Assembly: GCF_001905465.1 (NCBI RefSeq)
Contig: NZ_LISX01000009.1
Span: 160,731-224,730, forward strand
DNA: 64,000 bases
Reading direction: 5' to 3'
Source: Kitasatospora sp. CB01950
GTDB taxonomy: Bacteria > Actinomycetota > Actinomycetes > Streptomycetales > Streptomycetaceae
Part shown: positions 33,945 to 42,432 of the stretch, one piece after another
Layout: each line of letters opens with the position of its first letter
Position numbering within the stretch: the stretch's first letter is position 1
Notes under the pieces: generated by a model
The model's input: only the letters and a program-made list of their open reading frames with translations
Databases searched by the model: none
What the model was told of the DNA's origin: nothing
Position numbers and translations under genes: made by a program

Positions 33945-34999
33945 AGATCGATCTGACGAACACCACGTCCAGCAAGATCAACGCTGCCCTGATGGACGCC
34001 CGGCGGGCCAGCGGCTCGACCGCCGCCGGCATGGTGCTGACCCTGGTCATCGTGACCGACGAGGGCAGCGCCTACGACGCCCTGAAGGCCGCCAACGACG
34101 CCTCCCGCGAGCACCCCTCGCGGACCCTGGCCGTCATCAAGCGGGCCGGACGCTCGCCCCGCGCCCGCGCCGAGACCCGGCTGGACGCGGAGATCCTGGT
34201 CGGCAGCGACGCCGGCTCCGGCGAGACGGTCATCCTGCGCATGCACGGCGAACTCGCCTCGCACGCCCAGTCCGTGGTCCTGCCGCTGCTCCTGCCGGAC
34301 GCCCCCGTGGTGGTCTGGTGGCCGGACAACGCGCCGCTCAACCCCGCCCAGGACCCGCTGGGCGCGCTCGCCCAGCGCCGGATCACCGATGCCGTCACCG
34401 CCGAGTCCCCGGTCGGGCAGCTCGCCCAGCGGGCCACCGGCTACACCCCCGGCGACACCGACCTGGCGTGGACCCGGATCACCGGCTGGCGCTCCATGCT
34501 GGCCGCCGCGCTCGACCAGCGCGACGTCGAGACCACCGCCGCGGTGGTCGAGGGCGAGTCGTACAACCCCAGCGTCGAACTGCTCGGCCTGTGGCTGCAC
34601 AACCGCCTGCGGGTGCCGGTCGAACGCGTCGTCACCGGCGGCCCCGGCATCACCTCCGTCACGCTCCGCACCAAGGACGGCGACATCGTCCTGGACCGCC
34701 CCGACGGCCTGCTCGGCACCCTGTCGATGCCCGGCGCGCCCGACCGCATGGTCGCGCTCAAGCGCCGCGACACCGCCGAGCTGATCGCCGAGGAGCTCCG
34801 CCGCCTCGACCCCGACGACATCTACGCCACCGCCGTCCGCACCCCCGTGGACCGGCTGCGCGAGCGGATCGCCGGAGTCGAGCACGCGGGCCCCGGCGGC
34901 ACCGTCGAACAGGCCCACGTCGAGGAGCACCCGGTCGGCGAACGGGAGACCCCCGCCGCCACCAAGAAGGCCGCCGCCCGGAAGAAGACCGCCCAGTGA
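33941..34999 (+). CDS. opcA: Glucose-6-phosphate dehydrogenase assembly protein OpcA
   Basis: A 352-residue OpcA-family protein needed for full G6PDH activity. It has the family core ARRASGSTAAGMVLTLVIVT, SGETVILRMHGELASHAQSV, LPDAPVVVWWPDNAP and TRITGWRSMLAAALDQ. The C-terminal 40 residues are Ala/Lys-rich (ATKKAAARKKTAQ) and probably disordered. Overlaps zwf and pgl by 4 bp on each side. Confidence 0.95.
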   Translation: MKIDLTNTTSSKINAALMDARRASGSTAAGMVLTLVIVTDEGSAYDALKAANDASREHPSRTLAVIKRAGRSPRARAETRLDAEILVGSDAGSGETVILRMHGELASHAQSVVLPLLLPDAPVVVWWPDNAPLNPAQDPLGALAQRRITDAVTAESPVGQLAQRATGYTPGDTDLAWTRITGWRSMLAAALDQRDVETTAAVVEGESYNPSVELLGLWLHNRLRVPVERVVTGGPGITSVTLRTKDGDIVLDRPDGLLGTLSMPGAPDRMVALKRRDTAELIAEELRRLDPDDIYATAVRTPVDRLRERIAGVEHAGPGGTVEQAHVEEHPVGERETPAATKKAAARKKTAQ

Positions 35000-35721
35000 G
35001 CACCGACCGGATCCTGGTCCACCGCGACCCGGCGCTGCTCGCCGAGGCGGCCGCCGCCCGGCTGATCACCGCCACCGTGGACGCCCAGGCCGCACGCGGC
35101 ACCGCCCACCTGGTGCTCACCGGCGGCCGCAACGGCAACGCCCTGCTCGCCGCGCTCGCCGCCCACCCGGCGCGCGACGCGGTGGACTGGGCGCGGGTCG
35201 ACCTCTGGTGGGGCGACGAGCGCTTCGTGCCGCACGACTCCCCGGACCGCAACGCCGTCCAGGCCGCCGCGTTCCTGGACGCGGTCCGCCCGCTCGGCGC
35301 CCGCATCCACGAGATGCCCCCCGCCGACGGCACCACCAGCGCCGAGGACGGCGCCGCCCGCTACGCCGCCGACCTCGCCGCCGCGGGCCGGCCGGCGTTC
35401 GACGTCCTGCTCCTGGGCGTCGGCCCCGACGCGCACGTCGCCTCGCTGTTCCCCGGCCACCCCGGGGTCCACCAGACCGACACCACCGTCATCGCCGTCC
35501 ACGACTCCCCCAAGCCCCCGCCGACCCGCATCTCCCTCTCCCTCCCCACCCTCCGCACCGCCCGCCAGGTCTGGCTCCTCGCGGCCGGCGAGGACAAGGC
35601 CGAAGCCGTCGCCCTCGCCCACACCGCCCCGCCCGCCGCCACGGCCCCGGCCGGCGCGGTCAAGGGCACCGAACAGACCCTCTGGTTCCTGGACGAAGCC
35701 GCAGCGAGCAAGCTCCCCTGA
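34996..35721 (+). CDS. pgl: 6-Phosphogluconolactonase
   Basis: Hydrolyses 6-phosphogluconolactone to 6-phosphogluconate. The 241-residue DevB/NagB-fold protein shows HLVLTGGRNGNALLAALA, WARVDLWWGDERFVP, DRNAVQAAAFLD, FDVLLLGVGPDAHVASLFPGH and the C-terminal VKGTEQTLWFLDEAAA. The start is GTG at 34996, overlapping the opcA stop (GTGA). Last gene of the operon; a glucose-6-phosphate isomerase gene, which I recall downstream of devB in S. coelicolor, is not present here. Confidence 0.95.
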   Translation: MSTDRILVHRDPALLAEAAAARLITATVDAQAARGTAHLVLTGGRNGNALLAALAAHPARDAVDWARVDLWWGDERFVPHDSPDRNAVQAAAFLDAVRPLGARIHEMPPADGTTSAEDGAARYAADLAAAGRPAFDVLLLGVGPDAHVASLFPGHPGVHQTDTTVIAVHDSPKPPPTRISLSLPTLRTARQVWLLAAGEDKAEAVALAHTAPPAATAPAGAVKGTEQTLWFLDEAAASKLP

Positions 35722-35800
35722 CACCCCGTCAAGGCCCTTGCACCCACCCACCCACCCGGCACCCCGCCAGGTGACCTGACCCAACCCCCGCGCTACCCAC

Positions 35801-35890
35801 AGTTCCCCACGCTCCGTCAGGGAACCGCCAGCAGCCCCGCAGGGACCGCCCACAGTCCCGTGCCCCGCAAGGGGCGCGGGGAACTGCGCG
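35801..35890. repeat. Two further GTTCC-type hairpin repeats
   Basis: AGTTCCCC...GGGAACC at 35801-35826 and CAGTCCCGTGCCCC / GGGGCGCGGGGAACTG at 35853-35886 repeat the design of the element at 5108-5139, including a GCGCGA extension on the right side. They lie downstream of pgl and before the tandem hairpin array, and are the first structured sequence after the operon. Confidence 0.55.
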
Positions 35891-35910
35891 AAGGGGAACG
35901 CGACAACCGG

Positions 35911-36133
35911 AAAGCCGCCCGCTCAGGTAGCTCCATCCTCCGGCAGGCGGCTCTCGCAATATCAGGTGCGCTCCCGCTCAGGGCAACGCGACAAGCAGAA
36001 AGCCGCCCACCCAGGGAATCCAACCCCCGGTGGGCGGCTTTTCGCTGTCCGACCCGGCGCACTCCCCGAAAGGGGAACGCCACCAAGCAGAAAGCCGCCC
36101 ACCCCGGAGAACCCTCCAGGTGGGCGGCTTTCG
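35911..36133. repeat. Tandem array of three related terminator-like hairpins
   Basis: Three units of about 90 bp start at 35911, 35999 and 36091. Each begins with AAAGCCGCCC and folds back on GGGCGGCTTT-like sequence. Units 2 and 3 have perfect 13-bp arms (AAAGCCGCCCACC / GGTGGGCGGCTTT); unit 1 is degraded (AAAGCCGCC...GGCGGCTCT). The flank before each hairpin is also conserved (GGGGAACGCGACAA or close variants). They lie between convergent pgl and the rbpA-like gene. Confidence 0.8.
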
Positions 36134-36147
36134 CGTTGCCGAACGGC

Positions 36148-36483
36148 TCAGATCTCGCCGCGCAGCTTGGCCAGCGCCTCAGCGAGAATCGCCTCGCCGT
36201 CCGCGTCCGTCCGGCGCTCGCGCACGTACGCGAGGTGCGTCTTGTACGGCTCGTTGCGGGCCGGGGCGGGCGGGTTGTGCTCGTCCTGGCCGGCCGGGAA
36301 GCCGCAGCGGGGGCAGTCCCAGGTGTCCGGGATGGCCGCCTCCGCGGCGAAACTGGGGCGCGTCTCATGCTTGTTGGCGCACCAGAAGGAGATCCGGTTG
36401 CGGGGGGCGGACTCGCCGCGCTCCGCCTCCCCCATCGGGCCGGCACCGACTCTGCTGCCTCGGATCGCGTTGCCACTTGCCAC
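36148..36483 (-). CDS. rbpA: RbpA-family RNA polymerase-binding protein (RbpB-like paralogue)
   Basis: A 111-residue actinobacterial protein that binds RNA polymerase near the primary sigma factor. The fold is visible as MASGNAIRGSRVGAGPMGEA, a zinc-type core with CANKHE and CPRCG, and a C-terminal sigma-interaction helix THLAYVRERRTDADGEAILA. From memory, the main S. coelicolor RbpA begins SERALRGTRLV and lacks this GNAIRGSRVG start, so this copy next to secG looks like the paralogue sometimes called RbpB. Start is GTG at 36483 with GGGGAG about 8 nt upstream. Confidence 0.88.
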   Translation of the reverse strand: MASGNAIRGSRVGAGPMGEAERGESAPRNRISFWCANKHETRPSFAAEAAIPDTWDCPRCGFPAGQDEHNPPAPARNEPYKTHLAYVRERRTDADGEAILAEALAKLRGEI

Positions 36484-36624
36484 GGTCTGACTCCCCTGCG
36501 TGCTGGTGCCGTCCGGCCGCGGCTGGGCGGACGGTGGCGAAGTCGTCCTAGTGTAAGCGGCGGTTAAGACTGTGCCACCACCGCCCGCCGACTTCCTGTC
36601 AGTTGTCGGCGTCCGTCACGAACG

Positions 36625-36858
36625 TCAGTTGCCCTTGAGCAGCAGGCCCAGCACGATGATGCACGCGAACCAGGCCAGGCCGATGACGATGGTGATGCGG
36701 TCCAGGTTGCGCTCGGCCACTGCGGAGCCGCCACCGGTGGACATCGCGCCGCCGCCGAACATGTCGGACAGGCCGCCGCCCTTGCCCTTGTGCAGCAGGA
36801 CCAACATGATCATCAGCACACTGAGGACGATCAGTGCAATCTCGAACCCGAGAACCAC
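36625..36858 (-). CDS. secG: SecG, preprotein translocase subunit
   Basis: A 77-residue membrane protein of the Sec translocon. Two transmembrane helices (LGFEIALIVLSVLMIMLVLL and ITIVIGLAWFACIIVLGLLL) flank the cytoplasmic KGKGGGLSDMFGGG signature. Start is GTG at 36858. It lies between tpiA and the rbpA-like gene, a standard actinobacterial arrangement. Confidence 0.96.
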   Translation of the reverse strand: MVLGFEIALIVLSVLMIMLVLLHKGKGGGLSDMFGGGAMSTGGGSAVAERNLDRITIVIGLAWFACIIVLGLLLKGN

Positions 36859-36890
36859 GACGGGACCAACTCTCTCGAATCTTCGGCGAA

Positions 36891-36921
36891 GGGGCCGGGC
36901 CCGCTTGAGCGGTCCGGCCCC
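36891..36921 (-). terminator. Hairpin downstream of tpiA
   Basis: GGGGCCGG pairs with CCGGCCCC, with further CCGCT/AGCGG pairing inside. It lies between the tpiA stop (36946) and the secG start (36858), so it probably ends the gap-pgk-tpiA transcript. Confidence 0.65.
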
Positions 36922-36945
36922 AAAGCCTACGTTGCGGTGGCGGCG

Positions 36946-37731
36946 TTAGCCTACTGCCTGGTCACGGAAGCGCACGATCTTGACGAACTCGTCGGCGTCC
37001 AGCGAGGCGCCGCCGATCAGTCCGCCGTCGACGTCGGGCTTGGCCATCAGGCCGGCCGCCGACGAGGACTTCACCGAACCGCCGTACAGGACGCGGACCT
37101 TGTCGGCCAGGTCGGTGCCGTACAGCTCGCCGAGCCGGGCCCGGATCGCGCCGCACACCTCCTGCGCGTCCTCGGGGGTGGCGACCTCGCCGGTGCCGAT
37201 CGCCCAGACCGGCTCGTACGCGACCACGACGCTCTCCGCGTCGGAGGCCGGGACGCCGTCCAGCGCGCCGTCCAGCTGCGCGAGGGTGTACGCGACGTGG
37301 GTGCCGGCCTTGCGGATCTCCAGCGGCTCGCCGATGCACAGGATCGGGGTGATCCCGTTGCGGTAGGCGGCCTTGACCTTGGCGTTGACGATCTCCTCGT
37401 TCTCGCCGTGGTACTGGCGGCGCTCGGAGTGGCCGATCACCGCGTAGGTGCAGTTCAGCCGCGACAGCATCGGGCCGGACACCTCGCCGGTGTAGGCCCC
37501 GCCGTCGTGCTGCGAGATGTCCTGCGAGCCGTACTTGATCTTCAGCTTGTCGCCGTCGACCAGGGTCTGCACGGAGCGCAGGTCGGTGAACGGGACGAGG
37601 ACGGCGACCTCGACGGCCGCGTAGTCCTTGTCGGCCAGCGAGAACGCCAGCTTCTGGGTGTGCCGGATGGCCTCGAGGTGGTCGAGGTTCATCTTCCAGT
37701 TGCCCGCCATCAGCGGGAGACGCTCAGTCAT
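36946..37731 (-). CDS. tpiA: Triose-phosphate isomerase
   Basis: Interconverts dihydroxyacetone phosphate and glyceraldehyde 3-phosphate. The 261-residue TIM barrel has AGNWKMN, the catalytic histidine in YAVIGHSERRQYH, the catalytic glutamate in VVAYEPVWAIGTG, and the phosphate loop VLYGGSVKSSSAAGLM. The ATG at 37731 (MTERLPLMAGNW) is 7 bp after pgk; an in-frame extension of 24 codons is unlikely. Confidence 0.97.
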   Translation of the reverse strand: MTERLPLMAGNWKMNLDHLEAIRHTQKLAFSLADKDYAAVEVAVLVPFTDLRSVQTLVDGDKLKIKYGSQDISQHDGGAYTGEVSGPMLSRLNCTYAVIGHSERRQYHGENEEIVNAKVKAAYRNGITPILCIGEPLEIRKAGTHVAYTLAQLDGALDGVPASDAESVVVAYEPVWAIGTGEVATPEDAQEVCGAIRARLGELYGTDLADKVRVLYGGSVKSSSAAGLMAKPDVDGGLIGGASLDADEFVKIVRFRDQAVG

Positions 37732-37738
37732 GTCTCTC

Positions 37739-38944
37739 TCAGTCCTCCAGGGCGGCGAGACCGGGGAGGGTCTTGCCCTCCAGGTACTCGAGGCTCGCGC
37801 CACCGCCGGTCGAGATGTGTCCGAACTTCGTCTCGTCGAAGCCCAGGGTGCGCACCGCCGCCGCCGAGTCGCCGCCGCCGACCACCGTGAACGCCTCGGA
37901 GTCGAGCAGCGCCTGGGCGACCGCCCGGGTGCCGTCGGCGAACGCCGGGTGCTCGAACACGCCCATCGGGCCGTTCCAGAACACCGTCTTCGCGTCGGCG
38001 ATCTTCTCCGCGAACAGCTGCGCGGTCTTCGGGCCGATGTCCAGGCCGATCGCGCCGTCCGGGATGGCGTCCACGCCGACGACCGTGAAGTCCTCGACCG
38101 GGGCGCCGCCCTTGACGTCCGGGAAGGAGCCGGACACCGCGGTGTCCAGCGGGATCACGAACTCCACGCCCTGCTCGGCGCCGCGCTTCAGGTAGTCCTG
38201 GACGACCGGGATCTGGTCCTCCTGGAGCAGCGAGGCGCCGACGCCGTGGCCCTGGGCGGCGATGAAGGTGTACATCATGCCGCCGCCGATCAGGATCCGG
38301 TCGGCCTTGTCGAGCAGGTTCTCGATCACCCCGACCTTGTCGGAGACCTTGGAGCCGCCGAGCACCACCACGTACGGGCGGGCCACATCCTCGGTGAGGC
38401 GCTTGAGGACGCCCACCTCGGTGGCGATCAGGTCGCCGACGGCGTGCGGCAGCCGGGCCGGCAGGTCGTAGACGGAGGCGTGCTTGCGGTGCACCGCACC
38501 GAAGCCGTCGCCGACGTACAGGTCCGCCAGGCCGGCCAGCTGGTCGGCGAACGCGCCGCGCTCGGCGTCGTCCTTGGACGTCTCACCGGCGTTGAACCGC
38601 AGGTTCTCCAGCAGCGTGACCTCGCCGTCGCCGAGAGCGGCGACGGTGGCCTTCGCGCTGTCCCCGACCGTGTCGGTGGCGAAGCTCACCGGGCGGCCGA
38701 GGATCTCGCCGAGGCGGACCGCCACCGGCGCGAGCGAGAACTTCGGGTCCGGCTCGCCCTTCGGGCGGCCCAGGTGCGAGGCGACGACCACCCGCGCGCC
38801 GCGCTCGACGAGCTTGGCGATGGTCGGCGCGACGGCGCGGATCCGGCCGTCGTCGGTGATGGTGTCACCGGACAGCGGCACGTTGAGGTCGGCGCGGACG
38901 AACACCCGCTTGCCGGAGACCTCCAGGTCTTCGATCGTCTTCAC
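37739..38944 (-). CDS. pgk: Phosphoglycerate kinase
   Basis: Transfers phosphate from 1,3-bisphosphoglycerate to ADP. The 401-residue protein has KRVFVRADLNVPLSGDTITD, VVVASHLGRPKGEPDPKFSL, PYVVVLGGSKVSDKVGVIEN, TVFWNGPMGVFEHPAFADGT and the C-terminal HISTGGGASLEYLEGKTLPG. ATG at 38944. The gene lies between gap, with a 160-bp gap and hairpin, and tpiA (7 bp). Confidence 0.98.
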   Translation of the reverse strand: MKTIEDLEVSGKRVFVRADLNVPLSGDTITDDGRIRAVAPTIAKLVERGARVVVASHLGRPKGEPDPKFSLAPVAVRLGEILGRPVSFATDTVGDSAKATVAALGDGEVTLLENLRFNAGETSKDDAERGAFADQLAGLADLYVGDGFGAVHRKHASVYDLPARLPHAVGDLIATEVGVLKRLTEDVARPYVVVLGGSKVSDKVGVIENLLDKADRILIGGGMMYTFIAAQGHGVGASLLQEDQIPVVQDYLKRGAEQGVEFVIPLDTAVSGSFPDVKGGAPVEDFTVVGVDAIPDGAIGLDIGPKTAQLFAEKIADAKTVFWNGPMGVFEHPAFADGTRAVAQALLDSEAFTVVGGGDSAAAVRTLGFDETKFGHISTGGGASLEYLEGKTLPGLAALED

Positions 38945-39034
38945 GGTCTTGCTCCTCGATGGATGGATCGGCAGGCGGCGACACGGCGCAGCGAGCCACC
39001 GGGAAAAGGTAGGACGGACGAGGGTGGGCGCAGC

Positions 39035-39075
39035 GGCAGGGCCCGGTCGGCGGTCACAGCCGTCCGGGCCCTGCC
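39035..39075 (-). terminator. Hairpin between gap and pgk
   Basis: GGCAGGGCCCGG pairs perfectly with CCGGGCCCTGCC around a 17-nt loop, 30 bp beyond the gap stop codon on the minus strand. It may separate gap expression from pgk-tpiA. Confidence 0.7.
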
Positions 39076-39104
39076 CCTTACGTCACGTCAGCTACCGCTG
39101 GGAG

Positions 39105-40112
39105 TCAGAGCTGCTCGCCGATGATGGCGACCAGGTCGACGAGGCGGTTCGAGTAGCCGAACTCGTTGTCGTACCAGCCGAGCACCTTGACCTGGTTCCC
39201 CTGAACCATCGTCAGCTGCGAGTCGAAGATGCAGGAGTGCGGGTCGTTCACGATGTCCGAGGACACGATCGGGTCTTCGGTGTACGCCAGGATGCCCTTG
39301 AGCGAGCCTTCCTGGGCGGCCTTCTGGAACGCGGCGTTGACCTCGTCCTTGGTGACCTCGCGCTCCAGGGTGACCACCAGGTCGGTGATGGAGCCGGTCG
39401 GCACCGGGACGCGCAGCGAGGTGCCGTCCAGCTTGCCCTTCAGCTGCGGAAGGACCAGGGCGGTGGCCTTGGCGGCGCCGGTCGAGGTCGGAATGATGTT
39501 CTGCGAGGCGGCGCGGGCGCGACGCAGGTCCTTGTGCGGGAAGTCCAGGGTGACCTGGTCGTTGGTGAAGGCGTGCACGGTCGTCATCAGGCCCTTGACG
39601 ATGCCGAAGTTCTCGTCGAGCACCTTCGCCATCGGCGCCACGCAGTTGGTGGTGCAGGAGGCGTTGGAGATGATGTTGTGCGCAGCCGCGTCGTACTTGT
39701 CGTCGTTGACGCCCAGCACGATGGTGATGTCCTCGCCGCTGGCGGGCGCCGAGATGACGACCTTCTTCGCACCGGCGGTCAGGTGCTTCTTCGCACCCTC
39801 GGCCTTGGTGAAGATACCGGTGGACTCGACGACGATGTCGGCGCCCAGCGCGGCCCAGGGGAGGTTCGCGGGGTCACGCTCAGCGGTGACCTTGAAGGTG
39901 TGACCATCGACGGTGATGGTGTCCTCGGTGTGCGAGACCTCGCCGGGGAAGGTTCCGAGAGTGGTGTCGTACTTGAGCAGGTGAGCCAGCGTCTTGGTGT
40001 CGGTCAGGTCGTTGACACCGACGATTTCGATGTCCGCGCCCTGGGCCTTGACCGCACGGAAGAAGTTGCGGCCGATGCGGCCGAACCCGTTGATGCCTAC
40101 CCGGATCGTCAC
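39105..40112 (-). CDS. gap: Glyceraldehyde-3-phosphate dehydrogenase
   Basis: NAD-dependent phosphorylating GAPDH of glycolysis. The 335-residue protein has the NAD fold VGINGFGRIGRNFFRAV, the catalytic cysteine in SNASCTTNCVAPMAKVLDE, HAFTNDQVTLD, RARAASQNIIPTSTGAAKA and WYDNEFGYSNRLVD at the end. Start is GTG at 40112 with AGGAG about 9 nt upstream. Confidence 0.98.
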   Translation of the reverse strand: MTIRVGINGFGRIGRNFFRAVKAQGADIEIVGVNDLTDTKTLAHLLKYDTTLGTFPGEVSHTEDTITVDGHTFKVTAERDPANLPWAALGADIVVESTGIFTKAEGAKKHLTAGAKKVVISAPASGEDITIVLGVNDDKYDAAAHNIISNASCTTNCVAPMAKVLDENFGIVKGLMTTVHAFTNDQVTLDFPHKDLRRARAASQNIIPTSTGAAKATALVLPQLKGKLDGTSLRVPVPTGSITDLVVTLEREVTKDEVNAAFQKAAQEGSLKGILAYTEDPIVSSDIVNDPHSCIFDSQLTMVQGNQVKVLGWYDNEFGYSNRLVDLVAIIGEQL

Positions 40113-40256
40113 GAACCGATCTCCTAACAGGTACGCCGGGCCGGAGCCCGACGGGGGTGAAATTTTGGGTTTCCCCGACCACTGATGACCCTACCTCCCC
40201 CAAGTGTCGCAAGGCACATCGCCTCACCGGTAGGGCGCAAGGGCCCAGATGGCCGA

Positions 40257-40312
40257 AAGGGGCGTGCGGGCTTGTCCGCGGCGGATGCCGCGTCACGCTC
40301 CGCACGCCCCTT
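40257..40312 (-). terminator. Terminator downstream of whiA
   Basis: AAGGGGCGTGCGG pairs perfectly with CCGCACGCCCCTT across a long loop that itself contains CCGCGGCGGATGCCGCG-type pairing. It lies 32 bp beyond the whiA stop codon. Confidence 0.7.
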
Positions 40313-40343
40313 CGGGGTTGCGTTCCGGGAGGTTGACGGCCCG

Positions 40344-41324
40344 TCAGTTCAGGGCCATCTCCTCGGTCAGGTTGGCCTCGGTGTTGGGCAGGCCGAGTTC
40401 GGCCGCGCGCTTGTCGGCCATCGCCAGCAGGCGGCGGATCCGGCCGGCCACCGCGTCCTTGGTCAGCGGCGGGTCGGCGAGCGCGCCGAGCTCCTCCAGC
40501 GAGGCCTGCTTGTGCTGCATGCGCAGTGCGCCGGCGGCCGCCAGGTGCTCGGGCACCTCCTCGCCGAGGATCTCCAGGGCGCGGGCGACCCGGGCGCCGG
40601 CCGCGACCGCGGCGCGGGCCGAGCGGCGCAGGTTGGCGTCGTCGAAGTTGGCCAGCCGGTTGGCGGTGGCGCGGACCTCGCGGCGCATCCGGCGCTCCTC
40701 CCAGGCCAGCACCGACTCGTGCGCGCCGAGGCGGGTGAGCAGCGCGCCGATCGCGTCGCCGTCGCGGATCACCACCCGGTCCACGCCGCGGACCTCGCGG
40801 GCCTTGGCGGGGATGCCGAGCCGGCGGGCCGCGCCGACCAGCGCGAGGGCCGCCTCGGAACCGGGGCAGGTGATCTCCAGCGAGGAGGAGCGGCCCGGCT
40901 CGGTGAGCGAGCCGTGCGCCAGGAACGCACCGCGCCAGGCGGCCTCCGCGTCGCACGTCGCCCCGGACACCACCGCCGGGGGCAGGCCCCGGATCGGGCG
41001 TCCGCGTCCGTCCACCAGCCCGGTCTGCCGGGCCAGCAGCTCGCCGTCCTTCACCACCCGCACCACGTACCGGCTGCCGCGACGCAGCCCGCCGGGGGCC
41101 ATCACCACCAGATCCGAGGAGTGTCCGAAGATCTCCAGGAGGTCCTTGCGCAGCCGCCGTGCCGCAATGCCGGTGTCCAGCTCCGCCTCGATCACGATGC
41201 GTCCGCTCACAATGTGCAGTCCGCCCGCAAAACGCAGGATCGCCGAGACCTCCGCCTTGCGGCAGCAGGCACGGGTGACGGGAAGCCGGGAGATCTCGTC
41301 TTTCACCGCTGCCGTCATCGCCAT
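40344..41324 (-). CDS. whiA: WhiA, sporulation/cell-division transcription factor
   Basis: A 326-residue DNA-binding protein with a degenerate LAGLIDADG homing-endonuclease-like domain and a C-terminal HTH. In Streptomyces it acts with WhiB to trigger sporulation septation. Visible features: VKDEISRLPVTRACCRKAEV, RFAGGLHIVSGRIVIEAELD, FLAHGSLTEPGRSSSLEITC and the C-terminal LGALADPPLTKDAVAGRIRR helix-turn-helix. Overlaps the yvcK-type gene by 10 bp; last gene of uvrC-rapZ-yvcK-whiA. Confidence 0.97.
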   Translation of the reverse strand: MAMTAAVKDEISRLPVTRACCRKAEVSAILRFAGGLHIVSGRIVIEAELDTGIAARRLRKDLLEIFGHSSDLVVMAPGGLRRGSRYVVRVVKDGELLARQTGLVDGRGRPIRGLPPAVVSGATCDAEAAWRGAFLAHGSLTEPGRSSSLEITCPGSEAALALVGAARRLGIPAKAREVRGVDRVVIRDGDAIGALLTRLGAHESVLAWEERRMRREVRATANRLANFDDANLRRSARAAVAAGARVARALEILGEEVPEHLAAAGALRMQHKQASLEELGALADPPLTKDAVAGRIRRLLAMADKRAAELGLPNTEANLTEEMALN

Positions 41325-42370
41325 GGGCCGATCCTTCCATGAGTCCGGAAAATCCGGTCGTACGCCGCGGCCAAGAGCTCCGCGTCGTGTCGCGGGGTCC
41401 CGTCGGCGCGCGCCACCGAATCGAGCACCAGGGAGGCGCCCATCCGCTTCGCGGCCTGCTCCAGGCCCGTCAGGTCGGCGAGCCCGAAAGCACCTCCGCT
41501 GACGGCCCGCTCATCCACCAGGATCGCATCCACCACGAGGTCCGGAGCGTGGTCGGCGATCACCTCCAGGTGGCGCTGCGGGGTGAAGCCCTCGGTCTCG
41601 CCGGGCTGCGGCGCCAGGTTGAGGGTCAGCAGGCGGCGGGCCCGGGTCTCGGTGAGGGCCTTGGCCAGCTCGGGGACCAGCAGGTGCGGCAGCACGCTGG
41701 TGAACCAGGAGCCCGGTCCGAGCACCACCCAGTCCGCCTCCAGCACGGCCTGCACCGCCTCGGGGACGGCCGGCGGCTCGTCCGGGACCAGCCGGATCGA
41801 CTGCACGGTGCCCGGCGTCACCGCGACCGAAGCCTGGCCGCGGACCGCCGACACCTCGCCCGGGCGCAGCGGGTCGTGGCCGCGGACCTGCGCCTCGATG
41901 TCCAGCGGCACCGCGGACATCGGCAGCACCCGGCCCTGTACGTTCAGCAGCCGGCCCACCCAGTTCAGCGCCTCCACCGGGTCGCCGAGCTTCTCCCACA
42001 GCGCCACGATCAGCAGGTTGCCGACGGCGTGGCCGCCGAGTTCGCCGGTGCCGGTGAAGCGCTGCTGGATGACCTCCGACCAGGTGCGGCCCCAGTCGTC
42101 GTCGCCGCACAGCGCGGCCAGCGCCTTGCGGAGGTCGCCGGGCGGCAGCACGCCGAGCTCGGCGCGCAGCCGCCCGCTGGAGCCGCCGTCGTCGGCGACG
42201 GTGACCACGGCGGTCAGCTCGGTGGTCAGCCGGCGCAGCGCGGACAGTGAGGCGGACAGGCCCTGGCCGCCGCCCAGCGCGGCGATCCTCGGGGCGCCGG
42301 GGCGCTGCCCCGAGGCCCGCTCGGCAGGTCTGGTCCGGAGCTGCTGCCGCGCTGGCACGTATCCCGTCAC
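41315..42370 (-). CDS. yvcK: YvcK/CofD-like protein (gluconeogenesis factor family)
   Basis: A 351-residue protein of the CofD/YvcK family, which binds UDP-sugars and affects carbon flow or cell-wall growth. Motifs: IAALGGGQGLSASLSALRRL, VTVADDGGSSGRLRAELGVLPPGD (split over residues 55-78), GHAVGNLLIVALWE, VLGPGSWFTSVLPHLLVPEL and FTPQRHLEVIADHAPDL. The N-terminal 25 residues are variable. It lies between rapZ and whiA, the order conserved across Gram-positive bacteria. Confidence 0.93.
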   Translation of the reverse strand: MTGYVPARQQLRTRPAERASGQRPGAPRIAALGGGQGLSASLSALRRLTTELTAVVTVADDGGSSGRLRAELGVLPPGDLRKALAALCGDDDWGRTWSEVIQQRFTGTGELGGHAVGNLLIVALWEKLGDPVEALNWVGRLLNVQGRVLPMSAVPLDIEAQVRGHDPLRPGEVSAVRGQASVAVTPGTVQSIRLVPDEPPAVPEAVQAVLEADWVVLGPGSWFTSVLPHLLVPELAKALTETRARRLLTLNLAPQPGETEGFTPQRHLEVIADHAPDLVVDAILVDERAVSGGAFGLADLTGLEQAAKRMGASLVLDSVARADGTPRHDAELLAAAYDRIFRTHGRIGPWR

Positions 42371-42432
42371 GCCGACCCCATGTTCCTGTCTCGTGCTCGG
42401 CCGGGGCGGCGGTTACGGGGGGTTCCCGGCCG

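Noticed and set aside
35911..36133. Possible CRISPR or tRNA-like cluster
   Set aside because: Only three hairpin units with variable loops; no acceptor stem or CCA-type structure.
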